Source: an uncultured Mediterraneibacter sp. | GTDB lineage: Bacteria; Bacillota; Clostridia; Lachnospirales; Lachnospiraceae | Assembly (NCBI RefSeq): GCF_934309415.1 | Contig: NZ_CAKRDI010000040.1 | Coordinates: 1 to 23,524 of the forward strand | Direction: 5' to 3' | DNA length: 23,524 bases | Shown here: positions 1 to 7,861 of the stretch, piece after piece | Numbering within the stretch: position 1 is the stretch's first letter | How the letters are laid out: each line of letters starts with the position of its first letter | Notes under the pieces: generated by a model | Database searches by the model: none | The model's input: only the letters and a program-made list of their open reading frames with translations | Told to the model about the DNA's origin: nothing | Program-made: the position numbers and the translations under genes

Positions 1-27
1 TTTTACTCTGAGGTATTTTTTTCTCAA
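1..27 (-). CDS. Possible 5' end of spoIIIAH (partial, cut by window edge)
   Basis: SpoIIIAH normally follows spoIIIAG and is the forespore-facing ring partner of SpoIIQ. Only nine codons remain here: a TTG at 27-25 followed by codons reading LRKKYLRVK, a basic stretch of the kind that precedes an N-terminal membrane segment. No ATG is available in the 78 bases after the spoIIIAG stop. An AAAGGAG motif lies at 76-70, but the frames close behind it soon stop; a weaker purine stretch precedes the TTG. The call rests on operon order and this basic start, not on homology. The real start could also lie outside the window. Confidence 0.3.
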
Positions 28-78
28 CCTTCTTTCTCGGAATTCCTTATATTTGAATTATACAGGAAGCTCCTTTAT

Positions 79-738
79 TTATGTATGCACCCGTTTCATT
101 ATTTTTATTTTATGCGCTTCTACTCCAAATAATGCCTGCACTGCTTCCGTCAGATTCTGTGCCACCACTGCATTGTCCCCGCCTTCTGCGATCACAACTA
201 CGCCCTCCACTTCCGGAAGAAGTTCCTTGCTCACATACGGACTCTGTGTCCCGTCGGCTCCCTGACTGTAAATACTGGTCCGCTCTGAAGAGCTCTCCTG
301 TGTATCCCGTGTGCCACCCTGACTGTCTTCTTCCTGTACTGACTGCGAACTGTTCTGCTGGTCTTTCTCGATCACTTTCTGCCCGGAGGATTTCAATGTG
401 ATCATGACCTGTACTTTCCCCACACCCTCTACACTTTCCAATAGTTTCTCCGTTTTTTCTTCCAAATATGCTTCATAGGCTTTCTGCTCTGTGACCTGCG
501 AGGAGCTTCCTTCTCCCTGTACCACCGTAGCTGTCAGGCTGTCCGTTCCATTCGGATCTACATTCTTCTGTGTATCTGACACCGGGATTGCAATCACAAG
601 GAGCAGAATCCCTGCCAGCAGAAGGATCAGAAGATATTGTTTCCCTCCCATTTTTCCTTCTGTCTGTCCTTCCCCTTTCTCCCCGGATGCCGGTTCTTTC
701 TTCAAAAAACTCCGGATCCGCTCCCGCAAGTCTTCCAT
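79..738 (-). CDS. spoIIIAG: Stage III sporulation protein AG
   Basis: SpoIIIAG forms a large ring in the mother-cell-facing outer forespore membrane as part of the SpoIIIA-SpoIIQ channel. From the ATG at 738 the protein has 219 residues: a charged cytosolic start (MEDLRERIRSFLKK), one membrane segment at about residues 34-54 (KQYLLILLLAGILLLVIAIPV), a Ser/Gln-rich linker, and a C-terminal ring-building region that includes the LLESVEGVGKVQVMITL segment and the late EGVVVIAEGG strand. The frame is open upstream to 792, but that would overlap spoIIIAF by 50 bases and add an atypical Arg-rich extension. The 738 start lies 4 bases beyond the spoIIIAF stop and matches the family. The gene is the last complete one of the spoIIIA operon in the window. 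Confidence 0.88.
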   Translation of the reverse strand: MEDLRERIRSFLKKEPASGEKGEGQTEGKMGGKQYLLILLLAGILLLVIAIPVSDTQKNVDPNGTDSLTATVVQGEGSSSQVTEQKAYEAYLEEKTEKLLESVEGVGKVQVMITLKSSGQKVIEKDQQNSSQSVQEEDSQGGTRDTQESSSERTSIYSQGADGTQSPYVSKELLPEVEGVVVIAEGGDNAVVAQNLTEAVQALFGVEAHKIKIMKRVHT

Positions 739-742
739 CCAT

Positions 743-1126
743 TTATTTCCCAATCTCGATCTCCTCCACCCGGATCTGGGATGCCGCTGCATCCGTCAGC
801 TCTTTGTTTCTTTGTTCATTTCCTTCATATTGACGCGCTCTGGTTCCAGTCAAATCGGAAGCTGAAGCTTCTTTCAGAAGTTTCTGAAATTTTTCTTCTT
901 CTGCCTGCTGTTCCTCCTGCTGTCTTATATTCCACAGTTCTTCCAGTGTCTGATCCGTCCCCGTCAGTTTTAAAATGGGGGAAATCAACAGAAGGACTGT
1001 CACAAGTCCCGTGAAAAAGCGGACGTATTTTCCGTAATTTTTTCCCGGCATAGCCTGCAGTGCCGCAGCAGAGATCACAAGCCACACTGCAAGATCCTGG
1101 ATCCATCTGTATAAATTCTGAAACAT
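743..1126 (-). CDS. spoIIIAF: Stage III sporulation protein AF
   Basis: SpoIIIAF is a membrane component of the spoIIIA channel, with two N-terminal membrane helices and a soluble ring-building domain. From the ATG at 1126 the protein has 127 residues, starting MFQNLYRWIQDLAVWLVI. It has hydrophobic segments at about 9-24 and 35-55 and then a Gln/Glu-rich region. This start has an AAGGAGG motif about 12 bases upstream and matches the usual family start (a short amphipathic piece followed directly by the first helix). The frame is open to an ATG at 1222 that overlaps the spoIIIAE stop as ATGA, but it has a poor ribosome binding site and would add 32 unusual residues. The choice of start is likely but not certain. 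Confidence 0.85.
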   Translation of the reverse strand: MFQNLYRWIQDLAVWLVISAAALQAMPGKNYGKYVRFFTGLVTVLLLISPILKLTGTDQTLEELWNIRQQEEQQAEEEKFQKLLKEASASDLTGTRARQYEGNEQRNKELTDAAASQIRVEEIEIGK

Positions 1127-1218
1127 CTGGCCTGACTTCCTCCTTATGATTTCCATATAATATAGCCATCTAATTCCCGGTTTTCCCGTATCTTCGCTTA
1201 TATCCTCCAATGTTGCTG

Positions 1219-2457
1219 TCATTTTCCAGCCACTACTGCAAGTGTGATTAAAAATAAAAGTGCTGTCGAAAACAACACCTGCGTTAACAATTCATATCCC
1301 GCACTGACTCCGCTGATGCAGGCCGTGATCCGTTTATCAGACACCGGCTGCACCAGAGCTCCTGCCAGTTTATAGAGAAAGCTCAAGATCAATACCTGTA
1401 AGATTGGTCCTGCACAGACCGCAATTACGATCACTGTGCCTGCCACACCGATTCCGTTTTTGATCAGTGAGGCTGTTCCAAGCACCAGTTCTGCCGTTCC
1501 TCCTGCCACGTCTCCGATCCAGGGGATTGCCCCTGCGGTTCGTGTCACAGCACTGCGCTTCAGAGAATCAATCGCCGGAGCCAGAAGTCCCTGCAATGTA
1601 TTCATGCCGATCACACAGGCGATCAACGTTTTCAGCGCCCAGGAAACCAGCTTCTGAAGAAGTTCCGAAAACTCTGAGAGTGCTTCTTCTCCGGTCAGAT
1701 TGGACAGAACCCGCATCATAAGAAACAGGTTCACAATCGGAAACAGGAATTTTAAAATCACCAGTTCCACCAGATAAACAACGAACAGAAGAATCTGGTA
1801 AAATGCCACTGCAGTGGCACTTCCCGTAGCAAAAGAAACTGCCAGGAAATAACTCGGACACAGCACTTCCATAAAATCAACCAGATGCTCCACCTGCTGT
1901 TCCGCTCCCTGCAAAATCGTCTTAAAAGAACTCATGCAAAGTGTCAGTAACAGCATGTATAAAATATAAAAGCTGATCTCCGATGCCTGCCGGTTCTGGA
2001 ATACTCCGGCGAAATTGCTGAATACCGCCGCAAGAAGAGCGATGACCAGCATGGAAATCAGACTTCGTTTCCCAGTATTCCATTCATAAGCCAGATGATC
2101 CTGAAGGAACCGGACAGCCATACTCTGCAATCCTTCTGTCTCCCCGGAAAGGAACTGCGTCAGCAATTCCTGAAATGTCAGCTTTTCTTCCGGCAAAAGT
2201 TCCTGCACTTTGTCGTTGAGTTCATTGAAATCAAATTCGTCTAAGATCTGTTCTGTTAATATACCGTCAGTTTCTGCAACTGTCACAGTCTCTGTTTCTG
2301 TATCCTTTTCCTCTATTTCCGCTCCATTCAGACTTTCCTGTTTCAACTGTATAACGGTTGCCTGATTTCTACTTTCTGCATGCACTCTCCTGCTTCCAAA
2401 GCTAAACACAAGAAATGCCAGCAGCAACGGAAACAGCACCTGCATCCCCCGCTTCAT
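1219..2457 (-). CDS. spoIIIAE: Stage III sporulation protein AE
   Basis: SpoIIIAE is the large multipass membrane protein of the SpoIIIA complex, needed for late sigma-G activity in the forespore. The product has 412 residues, near the usual size. It begins with a signal-like sequence (residues 1-27, ending RRVHA), continues with an acidic extracellular stretch (about 28-130), and then has a series of hydrophobic segments from about residue 137 to the end, including the last one (STALLFLITLAVVAGK). The start ATG overlaps the spoIIIAD stop as ATGA, with an AGGAG motif 8 bases upstream. This indicates translational coupling in the operon. Confidence 0.93.
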   Translation of the reverse strand: MKRGMQVLFPLLLAFLVFSFGSRRVHAESRNQATVIQLKQESLNGAEIEEKDTETETVTVAETDGILTEQILDEFDFNELNDKVQELLPEEKLTFQELLTQFLSGETEGLQSMAVRFLQDHLAYEWNTGKRSLISMLVIALLAAVFSNFAGVFQNRQASEISFYILYMLLLTLCMSSFKTILQGAEQQVEHLVDFMEVLCPSYFLAVSFATGSATAVAFYQILLFVVYLVELVILKFLFPIVNLFLMMRVLSNLTGEEALSEFSELLQKLVSWALKTLIACVIGMNTLQGLLAPAIDSLKRSAVTRTAGAIPWIGDVAGGTAELVLGTASLIKNGIGVAGTVIVIAVCAGPILQVLILSFLYKLAGALVQPVSDKRITACISGVSAGYELLTQVLFSTALLFLITLAVVAGK

Positions 2458-2840
2458 GACAGGAACTCCTGAATTGTCTGTAACAGTGCCAGAAGCACCG
2501 GAAGTCCCATGGCAAGGATCGTCAGGCGGCTGAAGATCTCGATCTGCACCGCAATGTTCTGATACCCGGCATCTTTACAGATACTGGAAGAAAATTCTGC
2601 CAGATACGTCACCCCGGTCATTTTCATCAAAGTACTGATATATCCTTCATTGACATGAACATAGGTTCCAATCTCACGGACCGACTGAATTAATGTACTC
2701 AGCCGGTCAATGATGCAACCAAACAGAAACAGACTGACTGCCACACTGATATAAATTCCATATTCCGACTTTCCGCTCTTAAACTGCACAGCCAGAAGCA
2801 CACTGACCACGCCGATCAGCCCCGCCTGCATTACATTCAT
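2454..2840 (-). CDS. spoIIIAD: Stage III sporulation protein AD
   Basis: This is a small multipass membrane protein of the SpoIIIA complex, 128 residues, the typical length. It shows hydrophobic segments near residues 5-18, 27-46 and 104-122, and the SpoIIIAC/AD-type pattern (VSVLLAVQFKSGKSEYGIYI). The ATG at 2840 has a strong GGAGGTGATGACCGG ribosome binding site, almost a full anti-16S match. It ends in an ATGA overlap with spoIIIAE and starts 60 bases after the spoIIIAC stop. Confidence 0.92.
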   Translation of the reverse strand: MNVMQAGLIGVVSVLLAVQFKSGKSEYGIYISVAVSLFLFGCIIDRLSTLIQSVREIGTYVHVNEGYISTLMKMTGVTYLAEFSSSICKDAGYQNIAVQIEIFSRLTILAMGLPVLLALLQTIQEFLS

Positions 2841-2900
2841 CCGGTCATCACCTCCCCACCGCCAGATGATCAGTCTGTGAACACATCGTCCCCTGCCACT

Positions 2901-3095
2901 TCATAGCGTAAATAACTGGCGGATGGAAAGAAACAGGTCATAGATATAAGGCAACACCCAGGAAAGAACCAGAATCAGTCCTGCAAGGCTGGTCAGAAAT
3001 GCCTGTTCTTCTCTGCCACTGTGTTTTAAAACCTGACTCAGCACCGAGACCAGAATCCCCACCGCCGCAATTTTAAAAATCAGATTGATACTCAT
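2901..3095 (-). CDS. spoIIIAC: Stage III sporulation protein AC
   Basis: SpoIIIAC is a very small integral membrane protein of the SpoIIIA complex. From the ATG at 3095 it has 64 residues (start MSINLIFKIAAVGILVSVL), which is the family size, with two hydrophobic helices at about 5-21 and 31-50. A GGGAGGAAGC motif directly precedes this start. The frame also opens at 3122, which would add nine residues (MGNSSEGGS) with no ribosome binding site. Unusually, the gene is separated from spoIIIAB by about 300 bases. Confidence 0.9.
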   Translation of the reverse strand: MSINLIFKIAAVGILVSVLSQVLKHSGREEQAFLTSLAGLILVLSWVLPYIYDLFLSIRQLFTL

Positions 3096-3396
3096 GCTTC
3101 CTCCCTCGCTGCTGTTTCCCAAAACTATTTCTCAGTTTCCCATGTAAGTAACAGCACCCTTCCGTCGTTTCAATTTTCTTATGCATCTTAAAATGCAAAA
3201 CATTTAAAGTAACATCCATGATCCTATTTCTGAAAAATTTCCCCTGTCAAAAGTACTTAAATCTATCTGTCCTTCTATGTTTTTTATACTATCCGCCCCA
3301 GTGTCACTGTCATATAAAAATTCTTCTTAACTGTAAAAACTGTAAAAAGATTTTACAGGCTTTAAGCTCTTGGGAATACCTTTTGTTTCTTTAAAC
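3096..3396 (-). other. Long spoIIIAB-spoIIIAC spacer with hairpin and possible promoter
   Basis: I see no gene in these 301 bases. Reading on the minus strand, an 8-bp inverted repeat (CTGTAAAA/TTTTACAG, 3340-3358, 3-nt loop) is followed by a run of five T, which could act as a weak terminator or attenuator after spoIIIAB. Further down lies TTGACA (3250-3245), 18 bases, then TAGGAT (3226-3221), a possible sigma-A-like promoter for spoIIIAC onward. The -10 is poor and I see no convincing sigma-E site. The AT-rich composition makes chance matches likely. Confidence 0.35.
3340..3358 (-). terminator. Weak hairpin with T-run after spoIIIAB
   Basis: An 8-bp perfect but A/T-rich inverted repeat with a 3-base loop lies about 40 bases past the spoIIIAB stop. 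On the minus strand it is followed by TTTTT. It could terminate or attenuate transcription inside the spoIIIA operon. The stem has only two G-C pairs, so it may be inactive. Confidence 0.3.
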
Positions 3397-3915
3397 TCAC
3401 AATAATAGCACCACAAGAAATAATCCTCCCATCACCCCGAGGCAATTTGCAATCTTCTTTCTGGATGCAAGCCCCTCCCTTAATTTCTCAATCTCCAGAT
3501 CCATCCGGTTCAGGTAAAGCTGCACGGAACGGTCCAGTGTCTCTCTGTCACCCTGACCAAGAAATGTTCCGAGTTCTTTCAATAAAATAGAATGCTCTGT
3601 CTTTAATCTCAGTTCCTTGAGATAGCGGTCCACGCAGCGGTTCCAGATTCTCACAAATGCAGTCTCATCCCGCTCCTGCGCCTCTCTTGCCACAGATTTC
3701 AGCCAGCGTTTATATGGCTCTCTGATTCTTCGTGCCACATCATAAAGCAGTTCCGGAATCGGTGCGCCTGTATAAGTCAGTTCCCCACGGATCAGTTCGA
3801 TCACATAACGGAGATACAGCATCCTCTGTAAATATTGTTTTAATTCTTCTCCGTACATGTATCCTGCCCCTATGGTTGCTGTCAGTATCAGCACGCTCCC
3901 GACTATCCTCTGCAA
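3397..3915 (-). CDS. spoIIIAB: Stage III sporulation protein AB
   Basis: SpoIIIAB is a membrane-anchored component of the SpoIIIA complex, with a helical domain related to type II/IV secretion inner-membrane (GspF-like) folds. It has 172 residues: an N-terminal membrane segment (about 4-22), a long charged helical region, and a C-terminal hydrophobic anchor (CLGVMGGLFLVVLLL). The family motif RYVIELIRGELTYTGAPIPELL is visible at about 37-58. The start codon is TTG at 3915, set by GGGGGAG 6 bases upstream. It overlaps the end of spoIIIAA by 13 bases, so translation is probably coupled. Confidence 0.9.
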   Translation of the reverse strand: MQRIVGSVLILTATIGAGYMYGEELKQYLQRMLYLRYVIELIRGELTYTGAPIPELLYDVARRIREPYKRWLKSVAREAQERDETAFVRIWNRCVDRYLKELRLKTEHSILLKELGTFLGQGDRETLDRSVQLYLNRMDLEIEKLREGLASRKKIANCLGVMGGLFLVVLLL

Positions 3916-4847
3916 AGCACACTCCCCCGTTCATCGTAGATTCCAAGGATTTCTCCCGGTCCGTTCTCATTGCCAAGAACTACATAGCGTTGAAACATCC
4001 TGCGGCGGATCAATGTGCCAAGTACCGGTTTCTTCGACGCTTCATCCATATTTAACCCATGAACACTGGCGATCATCCTGCATCCGCACTGCATGGCATA
4101 CTCAATGGCATGAATGTCCTCGATGGTTCCAATCTCATCCACTGCGATCACCTGCGGTGCCATGGAACGGATCAGCATGATCATCCCTTCCGCTTTCGGG
4201 CAGCAGTCAAGCACATCTGTCCTGGTTCCCAGATGATTCTGCGCAATTCCAAGATAACATCCGCCCAATTCCGAGCGTTCATCCACCACACCGACCGAGC
4301 ATCCCCGCAGATACTGATTTCCATCGGAAATCTGACGGATCAGATCCCGGATCAGTGTTGTCTTGCCACAGCATGGCGGGGAGATAATCAATGTATGGCA
4401 GATCTGCCGGTTGACGGTTATGTACGGCATCAGTGCATCCGCGCACCCGATCACCTCATGTGAAATCCTGATGTTCAGGGAAGATATATACTGTATATTT
4501 TTAACTCTGTCTTTTTCCATAATCACTTTTCCTGCCACGCCGACCCTGTGACCTCCTTCCACGGTAATAAATCCCTGTCTTAATTCATTTTCATACGCAT
4601 AGAGTGAATAATGACTGATGTAGTCCATTGTTTCCCTCAGATCTTCTTTTGTTACGATATGCGGTTTTCCGCTTTTGGGGAGCACGATTTCCTGATTCTC
4701 TTTTAAAACCCGCAATGGCTGCCCCATCCGCATCCGGATCTCCTGCAGTTTCCCGGGATCTTCTACTTCTTCTTTGATAATTTTTCTGATACTCTGTGCC
4801 AGAATATTTAAAATCTGCCCTCTTCTTTTCTTTTCCTGTCTCTCCAT
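3903..4847 (-). CDS. spoIIIAA: Stage III sporulation protein AA, AAA-type ATPase
   Basis: SpoIIIAA is the cytosolic ATPase of the spoIIIA channel, related to secretion ATPases of the type II/IV class. From the ATG at 4847 it has 314 residues. The Walker A motif is SPPCCGKTT (about residues 157-165) and the Walker B is VIAVDE (about 233-238). Between them lies the VVDERSELGG segment, and a SVHG sensor-like motif follows Walker B. The start is chosen by AGAGGTGGACAAG just upstream and by family length. The frame is open for 78 further codons to 5081, including a hydrophobic stretch, but those starts lack ribosome binding sites. This is the first gene of the spoIIIA operon and would be expected to be sigma-E controlled in the mother cell. 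I found no convincing sigma-E promoter. Confidence 0.93.
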   Translation of the reverse strand: MERQEKKRRGQILNILAQSIRKIIKEEVEDPGKLQEIRMRMGQPLRVLKENQEIVLPKSGKPHIVTKEDLRETMDYISHYSLYAYENELRQGFITVEGGHRVGVAGKVIMEKDRVKNIQYISSLNIRISHEVIGCADALMPYITVNRQICHTLIISPPCCGKTTLIRDLIRQISDGNQYLRGCSVGVVDERSELGGCYLGIAQNHLGTRTDVLDCCPKAEGMIMLIRSMAPQVIAVDEIGTIEDIHAIEYAMQCGCRMIASVHGLNMDEASKKPVLGTLIRRRMFQRYVVLGNENGPGEILGIYDERGSVLCRG

Positions 4848-5135
4848 CTTGTCCACCTCTTTACACAATATATGAAGCAGGATGGAAATTATAACTGAAA
4901 AGATTGTCAGAAAATAAGCTTTGCTCATGTTTATGCAAATTTTCTTCGTTCTTCGTATTTTGCCTGAAATACACTGTTCTATCTCTTCCAGATAGCGATA
5001 TTCACAGCTATGTGCTGCCAAACTGAAAAATAGAGTCAGATAATCATTCTTTTCTCTTAAAAGTCGCATAGCAGGCGACATTCTCTTATCACATCTATAA
5101 ACATTAGAGTATTTATAACTCTTTCGACAATATGC

Positions 5136-5191
5136 AAAAAATCCCCTATATCTTCCTTATGTAGAACCCATAAGAAAAATACAGGGGATTT
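5136..5191 (-). terminator. Rho-independent terminator of pnp
   Basis: The inverted repeat 5139-5151/5179-5191 pairs over 13 positions with one A-C mismatch, around four consecutive G-C pairs. A further TTATG/CATAA pair lies inside. On the minus strand the stem runs into a six-T tract. It starts 17 bases after the pnp stop and separates pnp from the spoIIIA operon. Confidence 0.85.
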
Positions 5192-5207
5192 ACCAGTTAT
5201 TTCTATC

Positions 5208-7295
5208 TTACTCAGCTACGTCCTTAATACTGAAGCTGAATCTTCCCATCTTGTCTTTGCCAAGGCATACAACCTTCACAACATCACCAAGACTTACAAC
5301 ATCCTCTACTTTGTCAACTCTCTGTTTGGAAAGTTTGGAGATGTGAACCATTCCTTCTTTTCCTGGAGCAAACTCAAGGAATGCACCGAATTCTTTGATG
5401 CTGATAACTTTACCTTCCAGAACCTGTCCTGCCTCATAGTCAGTAACGATTGTCTGGATGTATTTAGCAGCTTTCTCCATGCTGGCTTTCTCTGTTCCGC
5501 AGATAGATACATGTCCTTCATCGTCGATGTCGATCTTAACACCTGTCTCGTCGATGATCGCATTGATTGTCTTTCCGCGCTGTCCGACTACATCACCGAT
5601 CTTCTGTGGATCGATCTGCATCTGGATGATCTTCGGAGCGAACTCTCCTACTTCTGTTCTTGGCTCAGCGATCGCTTTGCTCATAACTTCATCCATAATG
5701 TATGTTCTGGCTTTCTTTGTAGCGGCAATTGCCTCTTCAATGATCGGTCTTGTCAGTCCGTGGATCTTAATATCCATCTGGATCGCTGTGATACCCTTGT
5801 GAGTACCTGCTACCTTGAAGTCCATATCTCCGAAGAAGTCTTCAAGTCCCTGGATATCTGTCAGTACAAGGTAATCATCGTCTGTCTCGCCTGTTACGAG
5901 ACCTGCGGAAATACCTGCTACAGCAGATTTGATCGGTACACCTGCAGCCATCAGTGACATACTGGATGCACAAACGCTGGCCTGTGATGTAGATCCGTTG
6001 GACTCAAATGTCTCGGATACTGTACGGATCGCATATGGGAATTCAGACTCACTTGGAAGTACCGGAAGAAGTGCTCTCTCAGCCAGTGCTCCATGTCCGA
6101 TCTCACGACGTCCCGGTCCTCTGGAAGGTCTTGTCTCTCCTACAGAATATGACGGGAAGTTGTAGTGGTGCATATATCTCTTTGTTGTCTCTGTCTCATC
6201 CAGACCATCCAGTCTCTGTGCCTCTGAAAGCGGAGCCAGAGTTGTCATTGTACAGATCTGTGTCTGTCCTCTTGTAAACATAGCAGAACCATGTACTCTC
6301 GGGATCATGTCAACCTCTGCTGCCAGCGGTCTGATCTGATCAATGGCACGTCCGTCCGGACGCTTGTGGTCTTTTAAGATCATCTTTCTGACTGTCTTCT
6401 TCTGATACTGGTAAACAGCCTCACCGAGTTTTGCAAGCCACTCTTCATTGTCTGCAAATGCCTCTTCAAGCTTCTCTGTGATCACACGGATGTTCTCTTC
6501 TCTTGTCTGTTTGTCATCTGTAAATACAGCCTCTTCCATCTCAGCCGGAGTAACGATTTCCTGAATGGCATCAAATAACTCCTGCGGAACTGCGAAGCTC
6601 TGGTATTCATGTTTCGGTTTTCCACACTCTGCAACGATTGTATCGAAGAAAGCGATGACTTTCTGATTCAGTTCATGTGCCGCAAAAATTGCACTGATCA
6701 TCTGATCCTCCGGAACTTCCTTCGCACCAGCCTCGATCATGATTACTTTCTCTTTTGTAGAAGCAACTGTCAGAGCAAGGTCAGAAACCTCTTTCTGTGC
6801 TGCTGTCGGGTTAAATACAAATTCACCATCAACCAGTCCTACCTGTGTAGTAGAGATCGGTCCGTCAAACGGGATATCAGAAATACTTGTAGCAAGTGCA
6901 GCACCAAGCATCGCTGTCAGCTCCGGACTGCAGTCCTGATCTACAGAAAGAACCAGGTTCTCAAGTGTTACATCATTTCTGTAATCCTTCGGGAACAGAG
7001 GACGCATCGGGCGGTCGATTACACGGTCTGTCAGGATCGCATTCTCAGATGCTTTCCCCTCTCTCTTGTTAAATCCTCCCGGGATCTTTCCTACAGCATA
7101 CATTCTTTCATTGTATTCCACACTCAGCGGGAAGAAATCAATGCCATCTCTCGGCTTGTCGGAAGCTGTTGCTGTACAAAGTACAGTTGTATCACCATAG
7201 TGCATTAAAACAGCACCATTCGCCTGCTTGGCAACTCTGTTCACATCTACACGCAGAGTTCTGCCTGCAAGTTCCATTTCAAACTTCTTATACAT
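5208..7295 (-). CDS. pnp: Polyribonucleotide nucleotidyltransferase (PNPase)
   Basis: PNPase degrades RNA 3' to 5' using phosphate, releasing nucleoside diphosphates, and can add tails in reverse. The 695 residues show the standard order: first RNase PH core (about 10-140), helical linker (about 240-310), second RNase PH core (about 315-540) with GETRPSRGPGRREIGHG and the metal-binding acidic residues of DFFGDMDF (D486, D490, D492), KH domain (about 553-617, loop GQRG at 571-574) and S1 domain (about 622-691, GQVLEGKVISIKEFGAF). The ATG at 7295 has AAAGGAG 7 bases upstream. It has its own promoter, a structured leader and a terminator, so it is a single-gene unit downstream of rpsO. Confidence 0.98.
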   Translation of the reverse strand: MYKKFEMELAGRTLRVDVNRVAKQANGAVLMHYGDTTVLCTATASDKPRDGIDFFPLSVEYNERMYAVGKIPGGFNKREGKASENAILTDRVIDRPMRPLFPKDYRNDVTLENLVLSVDQDCSPELTAMLGAALATSISDIPFDGPISTTQVGLVDGEFVFNPTAAQKEVSDLALTVASTKEKVIMIEAGAKEVPEDQMISAIFAAHELNQKVIAFFDTIVAECGKPKHEYQSFAVPQELFDAIQEIVTPAEMEEAVFTDDKQTREENIRVITEKLEEAFADNEEWLAKLGEAVYQYQKKTVRKMILKDHKRPDGRAIDQIRPLAAEVDMIPRVHGSAMFTRGQTQICTMTTLAPLSEAQRLDGLDETETTKRYMHHYNFPSYSVGETRPSRGPGRREIGHGALAERALLPVLPSESEFPYAIRTVSETFESNGSTSQASVCASSMSLMAAGVPIKSAVAGISAGLVTGETDDDYLVLTDIQGLEDFFGDMDFKVAGTHKGITAIQMDIKIHGLTRPIIEEAIAATKKARTYIMDEVMSKAIAEPRTEVGEFAPKIIQMQIDPQKIGDVVGQRGKTINAIIDETGVKIDIDDEGHVSICGTEKASMEKAAKYIQTIVTDYEAGQVLEGKVISIKEFGAFLEFAPGKEGMVHISKLSKQRVDKVEDVVSLGDVVKVVCLGKDKMGRFSFSIKDVAE

Positions 7296-7345
7296 ACTTT
7301 TCTCCTTTAAAATCTATTTTCAGTTCCTCGTGGTCAGATTCTGTT

Positions 7346-7405
7346 CCGAAACTACTGAAAAATGCACTAAATCCTGTTGTCTAATACACTTTTCAGTGGT
7401 CTCGG
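7346..7405 (-). promoter_or_regulatory. Long stem-loop in pnp 5' leader
   Basis: Bases 7346-7361 and 7390-7405 pair over 16 positions in the RNA: CCGA/TCGG, one G-U, AC/GT, one mismatch, then eight perfect pairs, with a 28-base loop. The hairpin lies between the predicted transcription start (about 7426) and the pnp start codon. In E. coli, a leader hairpin cut by RNase III lets PNPase repress its own synthesis. A similar role here is an inference from position and shape only. Confidence 0.55.
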
Positions 7406-7432
7406 TGTTTCTGCCTGTCCACAAGCTTTTCT

Positions 7433-7463
7433 ATTATAACATATACTGTCTATATAAGTAAAG
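7433..7463 (-). promoter_or_regulatory. pnp promoter, extended -10 sigma-A type
   Basis: On the minus strand there is a perfect TATAAT (7438-7433) preceded by TGT, which forms an extended -10 (TGnTATAAT). The -35 is weak: TTTACT at 7463-7458 with 19-base spacing, or TTACTT with 17. It gives a leader of about 130 bases. Confidence 0.7.
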
Positions 7464-7501
7464 AACTTCTATTTCTCTTTTACATTCTCTTTTAACCCCC
7501 T

Positions 7502-7656
7502 GTTACTGCTCACAGCTATGCTGCAAACAGTAACGTATCTCGTCATTTAGAATCGCCTTTGGCAATGGCTGAGATGCATTCAGACCAAACGTGATCCTCA
7601 TAGCTGTTATCTAATCACTAATCAGCAAGACGATTCGCTTTGATCCAAACAGTAAC
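7502..7656 (-). repeat. Intergenic palindromic repeat, copy A (full length, inverted)
   Basis: Ends are GTTACTG (7502-7508) and CAGTAAC (7650-7656). Its reverse complement aligns over its length with copy D at 22028-22170: shared end hairpin, shared central stem, and core reading GAGGATCACGTTTGGTCTGA against GAGGATGCACGTTTTGTCCTGA in D. It lies in the opposite orientation to copies B, C and D. Its hairpin near the GGATG core carries an extra stretch and is more degenerate than in the other copies. Confidence 0.75.
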
Positions 7657-7735
7657 CACAAGGTTACCATTCGCAGCATATCACAGCATAGTTGCAAACA
7701 CTAACTACACTCTCTCAGTTCCACATCCAGCGCCC

Positions 7736-7786
7736 GATTTTGGCGAGTATGGATATAGCATGGCTATATCCATACTCCACAAAATC
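7736..7786. repeat. Perfect 15-bp hairpin with extended stem
   Basis: GAGTATGGATATAGC (7745-7759) and its exact complement (7763-7777) flank a three-base loop. Outside a 2x2 mismatch the stem continues with GATTTTG (7736-7742) and CAAAATC (7780-7786). There is no T-run on either side, so it is not an obvious terminator. Its function is unknown. Confidence 0.6.
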
Positions 7787-7861
7787 CAGCCTTCCTCACA
7801 CCACACACCCACACTTTTTTCGTTAAAGTCCCCCAGCCACTCTTCCCCTTTGAATAACGCA

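Noticed and set aside
739..792. Upstream start for spoIIIAG at 792
   Set aside because: It would overlap spoIIIAF by 50 bases and add an atypical Arg-rich leader. The start at 738 fits the family and the gene spacing.
1127..1222. Upstream start for spoIIIAF at 1222 (ATGA overlap with spoIIIAE)
   Set aside because: The overlap is attractive, but the extra 32 residues are unlike the family and AAGGAGG precedes the 1126 start. Kept as a possibility only.
4867..4887. Sigma-E-like promoter just before spoIIIAA (TTATAAT-N13-CATATATT)
   Set aside because: The -35 is poor, the spacing is one base short and the leader would be only about 13 bases, so I do not call it.
4848..5081. N-terminal extension of SpoIIIAA by 78 residues including a hydrophobic segment
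   Set aside because: SpoIIIAA is a soluble ATPase of about 310 residues. The strong ribosome binding site is at the 4847 start, and upstream starts have none.
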